Below are positions 43,148 through 50,784 of a stretch of 64,000 nucleotides of DNA, in pieces. The stretch comes from Aphrocallistes beatrix (taxonomy: Eukaryota; Porifera; Hexactinellida; Sceptrulophora; Aphrocallistidae). The translations under genes and the position numbers were made by a program. The stretch lies in contig OY725502.1 of NCBI GenBank assembly GCA_963281255.1, positions 1,054,001 through 1,118,000 on the forward strand, in the 5' to 3' direction. Position 1 is the stretch's first letter. Each line of letters opens with the position of its first letter. The notes under the pieces were generated by a model. It had not been told where the DNA came from. It did no database searches and saw only the letters and a program-made list of their open reading frames with translations.

Positions 43148-46100
43148 TCAGTTCAAATTATGATACAATTTCATCAGCCATTGACAATACTTGTGTATGT
43201 GAGTAGTGGTGTCCATCTGCTTAGTGAGGATGATACTCCCCACACCCAACTTACAGCCTACTCGCACTGGTGTCATCACACACTCCCCCACTCTATGCAA
43301 ACCAAACTGTTCAACCAGTCCTCCAGTCACACTAGCACACACGTGTGCATGGGAGCGAGTAGAGGGCTGACTGTACACACTGGACGCTATGCCACCCACC
43401 ACAATCAGTCCGTTGTTCGTGAAGGGTGCGTAGTATCCCACCTGTGTACACGTGTGGATGTGTAACACGGGTACTGAGATAGCAGTAGCAGTGGCAGTGG
43501 CAGCAGGAGATAGCAAGGAATGGATAGTGTCTCCCACTGCCAGGTGACCAGCTGGCACTGGTATCCTCTGCTCTCCACTCAGGATGAGATGGTTAGCAGA
43601 GATGTGAAGGTGTCCGTGAGGATGTGTGATGTGGAGGAATGTGGCTGTGACGTGTGGATCTCGATGTGCCCAGAGGTAGACTTTGGAGTAGACAGGTTTG
43701 CCTGTACTGGGATGGATGGATAGCACGTAGTCTCCTATCTTCACTTCATCCATCCTCACTTTCTCACCTCCTTTCAATGTTACACTCGCATTTCCTGGAA
43801 AACAAGTCTCTTCTCTTCCACCACAAGCGATTCCATCCACTATTACACTAAAATGATCATCTTCATATATACAAGGCTGGATATTTCCTTCCATCTTCTC
43901 CAGTCTCAATTCTGTGATCCGTGTTGTTTTGAGTTTAGTACCAGCTGTATTAATCCAGACTAGTTTGTCCCGAATCTTGAGCTTCCTCACTATCGTCTTT
44001 TTAAGTTTTTTTCCTTTCAACACATTATTCAAATCTCCACTCGAAAAAACTCCATGACTATGCCTTATTTGGATATAGTAAAAAGCTCCTTTTAGTTTTG
44101 AGATGTCTACAACTGGGACGTAAGCTCGTGTATGTCTCGCACTGATGCATTCGACGTAATTTCCTTTCTGTAAATCTTTCATTTTGATTTCTTCACTTTG
44201 TATGTCATCTGATTGAAATTTTCGTTTCACCATTGAATTTGCAGGAAATCCATAGGCTGATATGAGAGCTGTATTAGTTCGAGCTCGTCTTGCAGCTCCT
44301 GTCCTCCTGGTATCATGTACTCGTTCTGGTACCTCTATCACTTCATACTCGTTCAGAATATCAGCAAATGCAAAGACTCGTGAATCACGACGAGATCTTG
44401 TTTCATGTTCTGTCTCTACATCAGAATTAATTTCAATGGGATTTCCCATTTGTAAAATAAAATCTTCTTCATTCAAAGAAAGAATGTCGTCTATGTCAAA
44501 ATCTTCATCAGCTGTTCCATCTACAACTAGTTTCAACTGATTAGCTTTGGCATCTTGGAATGGTTTTATGAGTGAATAGACAGGAAATGAAACAGGGCTA
44601 AGTTTGATATTTTCCAAAGGAATTGGATCTTCGATGAGAGAACGTTTCCAACTCTCCCAAATTCCACTCGAGACATCCACCACTTTCAGTTTTCTTCCTT
44701 TATGAACTGGTGGAATGCCACCTCGCCATGTTAACTCTGCATTGAGTACAGCCTGTATAACCGAATTCACTTTTTCATTTTGAATCGGCTCCTTTATTTG
44801 ATGTCTCATACGAGCAAACAATCTGAGGTACTGCTTAATGGTAGCTTCAGTGTTGTGTATCTCTACTTCGGACATCTCTATGGTAATCTGTCCTGTGATC
44901 ACTCCACCTCCTTCCCAATGAGTCCGAAAACAGTGACCGTATTTGTCCAGAAACTCCAAGTATTGAGGATGAAATATCTGTTCTGTTCCCTCTTCTCTCA
45001 CTTCTGGAAGCATGCACGAGTCAGGAAGAGCGTACACTGACTGCTTGAATTCGGGTGTGATGTAGTTTTCAATTTGTTCGAGATATTGAATTGGTAGACT
45101 GAATGCTGTGTGTGTGATTGAAAATATGAATGTGTATGGTTTAATTTGGTTTGTGATTGTTATTTCCGATTTTATGGTGTCAATGATTTGAACTTCTCCA
45201 TCTTGTTCTTTCTGTCTGCTCAGAGTCTCACAATAACAGTTCACTACACTGTTCTCGTAGAATAGTATGTCCATACAAGTGGGCAATAAGACTCCATTGC
45301 ATACGCGTGTATCATCTGGTTGATCGGTAACAAAATTGAAGATTGGTTGAGGTGCAGTTGGTATTATTTCCTTATTGATGCAGCCTCGCGAAATCTCATC
45401 CAGAAACCTCGGATAAGAAAGTGGCTTAACCTTGAATACTTGGATGAGTGCTTCTTTGTCCAATTCCGTTAACTGATAAGGCCAGACCCTCTTCTGCACC
45501 TCGGACCAACTCTGTCCTGTCAACTCACTCGGATGTGTGATTCTAGCCTTGTTTAACTCTGCCATGAGAAGAAGTAATCCGTCTTCAGGGATATTGGGGT
45601 TAGTTTGAAGATAGAGTTTGAGTGCTCGTATACATTCATTATCTTGTATGTGAATATTTTTTTGAATGACAACTTTACACCAACGTTGATATCCTTCTTC
45701 GTTTTCTTTTCCAATTGGTTCTATCCTCCTTTTTTGAGGAAGCTTAGCGTCACCTTGAAAGAAAAGGCGCACAGCCTCAATTCCCACTTCGTCTCCGTTA
45801 TTTTTCATCAATTGGATCATCGCTTCGAACAAGTTGAGTGGCTGTTGTGTTCCATCTGGTAACAACGTCCAATCTCCTTCCGTCTCTAATTGATAAGAAT
45901 CTGTACAGTTTTCTACATAGACAGTTTCTACATTGGGAATGTCTAAGCTGCTGCTTACAATTTTCTTCACACTCTCTGCTTGTTCTCTGATGCTTGTTGC
46001 AAAACTATTCTTTGGTACACCCATAGCGTGAGTCAACACGATGAGTACATTATTCTTACGATTGTCCACCAGGTTTAAGTGTTTTAAAGCTTTGAGCATC

Positions 46101-46651
46101 TTGTTGAAGTTGGAATCATGTCCACTAATACGAATGTCTGTGGCAGAAATAGTTATGAGGACAATGTTGGGATAGCATTTATAGGAGTGTAAGCCTAAAT
46201 GGTCATGTCCTTTGATGAACTCTTCAATTGCTGACAAGTTCATTACATCTTGCATTTCACCCTTTGTATCGTTGTAACCAGGAGGATTGATGAAGCCTAT
46301 CTCTAGGTTGGTAGCTCTCCAATGTTCACTGGTTAGAGTTGTGACGTACTCAGTAACCGTTGTAGTTTCTGACTTTGAGTCACTAGTCGGTATCAGCTCA
46401 CTATTGAACAAATGATTCAATGTCTTTGATGCTCCTGATCCAGAAACTCCATACGCGAATATGATTGCTTGGTTACAAGCTCTCCTTACTTCGAAACTTG
46501 TTTCAACTAGTCTCATTGCAGGGTGATCGTACCGGATCCTTCTCAACTTGGAAGCTTCTAACAGTGAGCTGGGGAGTTTTAATAAATCGTCATTTCCTGC
46601 TTGACTATTAGTGTTTGGCAATTCTTCCTGTATCGGGTTGGATTCTGCCAT
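43148..46651 (-). CDS. Pseudo-GTPase-MACPF-pseudoHint-Hint fusion protein 7
   Basis: 1167 residues from the ATG at 46651 (MAESNPIQEE), the homologous start in the trio; further upstream only non-ATG codons extend the frame. P-loop GVSGSGAS from residue 68 with Ala74 in place of Lys; G3 NPPG. MACPF YGHC...GGG. Cys-less Hint-like domain YGFPANSM. Competent Hint from C950, with private changes (QRIPVP, VVGGIA, GSIIL) not seen in other copies. The C-terminus LYHNLN is shared with the gene at 47072, unlike its trio sisters, showing that the Hint end was exchanged between neighbours. Confidence 0.87.
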   Translation of the reverse strand: MAESNPIQEELPNTNSQAGNDDLLKLPSSLLEASKLRRIRYDHPAMRLVETSFEVRRACNQAIIFAYGVSGSGASKTLNHLFNSELIPTSDSKSETTTVTEYVTTLTSEHWRATNLEIGFINPPGYNDTKGEMQDVMNLSAIEEFIKGHDHLGLHSYKCYPNIVLITISATDIRISGHDSNFNKMLKALKHLNLVDNRKNNVLIVLTHAMGVPKNSFATSIREQAESVKKIVSSSLDIPNVETVYVENCTDSYQLETEGDWTLLPDGTQQPLNLFEAMIQLMKNNGDEVGIEAVRLFFQGDAKLPQKRRIEPIGKENEEGYQRWCKVVIQKNIHIQDNECIRALKLYLQTNPNIPEDGLLLLMAELNKARITHPSELTGQSWSEVQKRVWPYQLTELDKEALIQVFKVKPLSYPRFLDEISRGCINKEIIPTAPQPIFNFVTDQPDDTRVCNGVLLPTCMDILFYENSVVNCYCETLSRQKEQDGEVQIIDTIKSEITITNQIKPYTFIFSITHTAFSLPIQYLEQIENYITPEFKQSVYALPDSCMLPEVREEGTEQIFHPQYLEFLDKYGHCFRTHWEGGGVITGQITIEMSEVEIHNTEATIKQYLRLFARMRHQIKEPIQNEKVNSVIQAVLNAELTWRGGIPPVHKGRKLKVVDVSSGIWESWKRSLIEDPIPLENIKLSPVSFPVYSLIKPFQDAKANQLKLVVDGTADEDFDIDDILSLNEEDFILQMGNPIEINSDVETEHETRSRRDSRVFAFADILNEYEVIEVPERVHDTRRTGAARRARTNTALISAYGFPANSMVKRKFQSDDIQSEEIKMKDLQKGNYVECISARHTRAYVPVVDISKLKGAFYYIQIRHSHGVFSSGDLNNVLKGKKLKKTIVRKLKIRDKLVWINTAGTKLKTTRITELRLEKMEGNIQPCIYEDDHFSVIVDGIACGGREETCFPGNASVTLKGGEKVRMDEVKIGDYVLSIHPSTGKPVYSKVYLWAHRDPHVTATFLHITHPHGHLHISANHLILSGEQRIPVPAGHLAVGDTIHSLLSPAATATATAISVPVLHIHTCTQVGYYAPFTNNGLIVVGGIASSVYSQPSTRSHAHVCASVTGGLVEQFGLHRVGECVMTPVRVGCKLGVGSIILTKQMDTTTHIHKYCQWLMKLYHNLN

Positions 46652-47071
46652 TCTAATATTCGTTGTAGGATTTCTCTCTAAAATAATCAACAGTACACTT
46701 CATTTTAGAAGAAACTCTTTTAAAACTGACGTTATTACTAAGTATATTTGGATCAACACGGTAGTTTGCTGCCCAATTCGATGGTAACCACTAAACGTCT
46801 AAGGGATATTATTTTCTGGGTGATGAAGCATACTATTGTATAGATCTCTACATTAATGAAAACGCAACGTCTGAATCTGTGGGAGGACCCTAATGCTCCT
46901 TTTCAAAAATATATGAAATTGTAATTTTTGATGCTAACAATGCAATGTACGAAAAACAATATACTAGTACCATTCTACGTCCTTATTTACACATACAAAT
47001 ATCATCACAATACAATTTGCATTCACACCCAAGCAAAAAAATACTCCTATTGTAAGTATTATTAACGTTTG
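46652..47071. other. Intergenic, partly duplicated 3' flank
   Basis: About 46872-47071 is the second copy of the 3' flank described at 42944-43147. The rest should hold the promoter of the minus-strand gene starting at 46651. Confidence 0.5.
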
Positions 47072-50000
47072 TCAGTTTAAATTATGATACAATTTCATCA
47101 GCCATTGACAATACTTGTGTATGTGAGTAGTGGTGTCCATCTGCTTAGTGAGGATGAGACTCCCCACACCCAACTTACAGCCTACTCGCACTGGTGTCAT
47201 CACACACTCCCCCACTCTATGCAAACCGAACTGTTCCACCAGTCCTCCAGTCACACTAGCACACACGTGTGCATGGGAGCGAGTAGAGGGCTGACTGTAC
47301 ACACTGGACGCTATGCCATCCACCACAATCAGTCCGTTGTTCGTGAAGGGTGCGTAGTATCCCACCTGTGTACACGTGTGGATGTGTAACACGGGTACTG
47401 AGATAGCAGTAGCAGTGGCAGTGGCAGCAGGAGATAGCAAGGAATGGATAGTGTCTCCCACTGCCAGGTGACCAGCTGGCACTGGTCTCCTCTGCTCTCC
47501 ACTCAGGATGAGATGGTTAGCAGAGATGTGAAGGTGTCCGTGAGGATGTGTGATGTGGAGGAATGTGGCTGTGACGTGTGGATCTCGATGTGCCCAGAGG
47601 TAGACTTTGGAGTAGACAGGTTTGCCTGTACTGGGATGGATGGATAGCACGTAGTCTCCTATCTTCACTTTATCCATCCTCACTTTCTCTCCTCCTTTCA
47701 ATGTTACACTTGCATTTCCTGGGAAACAAGCGTCTTCTTTTTCACAAACGATTCCATCAACAATGACGTTTCCATTCACTTCAGGTAGATAATTCCCTTG
47801 TTCTCTGACAAAACCAATTGTTTTCACTTTTGTTTGTTTGGTTTCTGTCGCTTTCATCTCGTAACGATAGATTTTACTTCCTAACTTCAGCTTATCGGCT
47901 GCTATAGGTCGTGAGACTTGTCCGTGCATTATTCTGTGTCTATATCCGATAGTAACTGTTGCCAAGTTATCAGATATGGTGAGGTATTCCACTTGCTTTG
48001 TATCGTTTCTTTCTATCTCATTAATAATCTGATACATTACTTTGCCGTACTTATTTGCGGACAGTACGTGATCACCTTTTACTAATTGTTTGATCTCAGT
48101 TTCTCTGCAGTCCCCATTTACTTCTCTCTTCCATAATTTCGCAATTCCTGGAAATCCACCTTTAGATCGGTCGCAAGCGCCTGTCTCAGCTTGTTCGGAT
48201 GCTAACTCTCTGGTGAGAGGTTTCGCGGTTTCATTCAATCTTAGTGACCGAGTCATTGTTCTCCTACGGGGTCCAAATCTCTCGATATGAATGGTTGCCT
48301 CCAGTGCATTCTTAGGATTTTCTTCTAACTTTAAATCTTCAATTTCAAAGTATTGTATATCTGGGTGTAACGCCATTAAAGCATCCCTCATCTTGTTGCC
48401 TTTAGATTCGTTAATAAGACTAACAAATTTAAATATTGGCATGGATCTAACATTGTTCTCGAAGTTTGATAGAACGATTGCTTTCTTTTTTAGAGAATTT
48501 ATCCATGTTTGCCAGGTTTCGTGATCAATATCGTTCAAGTTCTCACGGAATTCAGGCTTAACTCCTCCCTCCCACGTAATGGGAGCTTGCATTATCTTGT
48601 TGAAGACTTCTTCACTGAGTTGATCTCGACCCTCGATCTTCGTTCCCGTTTGCAGAGAAGCTAGGTATAACTGGACGTATTTTTCTACTATTGATTTGGT
48701 TCTGTTCAAGTCATAGTCTCTGCTTTGTAAACTCAATTCTCCCTCGATGAGCCCTCCACTGTCACACTCCAAGATAAAGTACTGACCATATTTTTTAAAG
48801 AAATCCATGTAACTTTCGTTAACTACAGGGCCTTCTAATCCCATATGCGTGGATACATCTGGCAGATCGTTTACATCTTTAATAAACTCCTCCTCCACTA
48901 GCTTGATGATGTCTTTGAATAACACCAACTGTATTCGAATTAAGATTTGTATGACTGAAAAGGTGAATCGATACGTGTCTATGTGATCTGCAATGCACAT
49001 GGATACACAGGTTATTGGGCTCAAAGGGGGAGACATGCAAGTTGGCTTCAAACCTGGTAAATTTGAATCCTGATTTTCAAAGGACTTTTCAAGATGCAGT
49101 TTGGGGGGTGTTTTTTCTTGACATGCTTCGATATCTTTGTCAATAAATTCAACATTGCAATTTACTCTGATTTCTTCGATCGGAACTGTTCTCATACACG
49201 TTGGCACATTGACTCCATGGCTAGTGTAATATTCTGTCAGTGGCTTTAAAATTCGATGACAAACCTTTCGCGTGCTCGTGTCATAACCCCTCCCAACGTA
49301 GTTAACTAGATCTGGGAAAGTTCTTGACTTTACATTAAATACTTCCATGAGGACATTCTTCTCTAGATCACTCAGTACGTAGGGAGTGATGCGCTCCTGT
49401 ACGTCATCAATGTTAAGCTCATTGAAATCAATTTTTTCTGTGAATCCTGCCTTGTGCAATTCGAACATAATAGGGAGCAGTTGTTGACTTTTAAGCTCGG
49501 AACGTTGGGTATAATACTTTTTGATCATGCGAACAACTTCTGTTTCTACCAATGTTTTGAACTTGCTGATTATAATTGTTTGCCAACGTTTTTGATCCAT
49601 CTGGGATACCCTGTCAGTTGGCAGGGCACAGCGTTTAATGGGTTTGTTCTTACCTCTGTCATGAAAATAGAGCCTAATTGCTTCTACGCCCACCTCGTCC
49701 TCTGAATCGGTCATGAGTTCAATCATTTGATCAAATAAATTCTTAGGTTGTAATATATCGTCATAAAGTATTGTCCATTCCCCTTCCGTTTTCAATAAGA
49801 ACCCGGTCGTGTTGTTTTCTAACAAGATAACTGGAGCTTCTACCTGTAAATAAGTTCTTGTGAGAGTTTGGATCGAGAGTTCAATAGACTTAATTGTTTC
49901 ACTGTAGTTGAGAGGCGGAATACTCTTAGCATGCGTCAGAACGACGATGACATTCGGTCGTTTGGTGTCTACTATTTTAAGCTCACTCAAAACTCGCAAC

Positions 50001-50509
50001 ATTTTAGCTGCGTTTGAGTCTCGACCTTCGATGCGTTCGTCCATAATATTGAAAGTCAACAAGATTATGTTGGGATAGCATTTGTAGAGTCTGGAACCCA
50101 AATGTCTATGATTCGTAATGTACTGCTCTATTGTTGCCATATTTCGTGCGTCTTGTATGTCTCCGTGCGTATCTGCCCACCCAGGGAGATCAATGAACCC
50201 AATCTCCAAATTCGTAACTTCCCACGCTTCACTGTTCATTGTAGCCACGTACTCGGTAACATTATGTGTATCTGATGTTCTTTCCTTTGATTTGGGTATG
50301 ATCTCAAAACCGAACAAATGGTTAAGTGAAGAAGTTTTCCCAGCACCCGTTAACCCGTAAACAAACAAAATGGCTTGATTGCAAGCTCTATGGGCATGTA
50401 AACTCGCGTCCACCAATTTCATCCCTCTATGGTAATGTGTTTTAACAAGGCTATTGATCTCGATGGGTGAAGAAGGGAGTTTGAAATAATCTGCTGATGC
50501 TGTGGCCAT
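47072..50509 (-). CDS. GTPase-MACPF-pseudoHint-Hint fusion protein 8
   Basis: 1145 residues from the ATG at 50509. P-loop GLTGAGKT from residue 52 with K58; G3 DLPG; G4 LTHAKSIPP, the best match in the window to the Toc-type G4; G5 LENNT. MACPF starts at GRGYDTST and has YGQYF...GG. After an Arg-rich linker comes a Cys-less Hint-like domain starting GGFPGIAK, with a well-kept GDHVLSANKYG block and a GYRHRIM block. The competent Hint starts at C928. It is well diverged from other paralogs in the GTPase/MACPF part but nearly identical in the Hint cassette. Confidence 0.88.
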   Translation of the reverse strand: MATASADYFKLPSSPIEINSLVKTHYHRGMKLVDASLHAHRACNQAILFVYGLTGAGKTSSLNHLFGFEIIPKSKERTSDTHNVTEYVATMNSEAWEVTNLEIGFIDLPGWADTHGDIQDARNMATIEQYITNHRHLGSRLYKCYPNIILLTFNIMDERIEGRDSNAAKMLRVLSELKIVDTKRPNVIVVLTHAKSIPPLNYSETIKSIELSIQTLTRTYLQVEAPVILLENNTTGFLLKTEGEWTILYDDILQPKNLFDQMIELMTDSEDEVGVEAIRLYFHDRGKNKPIKRCALPTDRVSQMDQKRWQTIIISKFKTLVETEVVRMIKKYYTQRSELKSQQLLPIMFELHKAGFTEKIDFNELNIDDVQERITPYVLSDLEKNVLMEVFNVKSRTFPDLVNYVGRGYDTSTRKVCHRILKPLTEYYTSHGVNVPTCMRTVPIEEIRVNCNVEFIDKDIEACQEKTPPKLHLEKSFENQDSNLPGLKPTCMSPPLSPITCVSMCIADHIDTYRFTFSVIQILIRIQLVLFKDIIKLVEEEFIKDVNDLPDVSTHMGLEGPVVNESYMDFFKKYGQYFILECDSGGLIEGELSLQSRDYDLNRTKSIVEKYVQLYLASLQTGTKIEGRDQLSEEVFNKIMQAPITWEGGVKPEFRENLNDIDHETWQTWINSLKKKAIVLSNFENNVRSMPIFKFVSLINESKGNKMRDALMALHPDIQYFEIEDLKLEENPKNALEATIHIERFGPRRRTMTRSLRLNETAKPLTRELASEQAETGACDRSKGGFPGIAKLWKREVNGDCRETEIKQLVKGDHVLSANKYGKVMYQIINEIERNDTKQVEYLTISDNLATVTIGYRHRIMHGQVSRPIAADKLKLGSKIYRYEMKATETKQTKVKTIGFVREQGNYLPEVNGNVIVDGIVCEKEDACFPGNASVTLKGGEKVRMDKVKIGDYVLSIHPSTGKPVYSKVYLWAHRDPHVTATFLHITHPHGHLHISANHLILSGEQRRPVPAGHLAVGDTIHSLLSPAATATATAISVPVLHIHTCTQVGYYAPFTNNGLIVVDGIASSVYSQPSTRSHAHVCASVTGGLVEQFGLHRVGECVMTPVRVGCKLGVGSLILTKQMDTTTHIHKYCQWLMKLYHNLN

Positions 50510-50784
50510 TGAAAAACCTCTCTCCTCTACACACTAACTCTAACGCTAATATTATTGTTATCAATTGCATAATCAAGAAAATAATATGAAGTGTATATAC
50601 TTAGCAACTATAACCAAATCATTGACGATACAGATAATGTAGAAGTCGATATGTACCTAAAGTTGATAATCCGTGTAAGGATTATCTCTAGAAGTTGCTC
50701 CAAAACAAATAAATAAATTGATTAACATATATGAATAAACTACGCAGAATAATTGTGAATCTAAACGGCGAACTTGAGCTGGTT

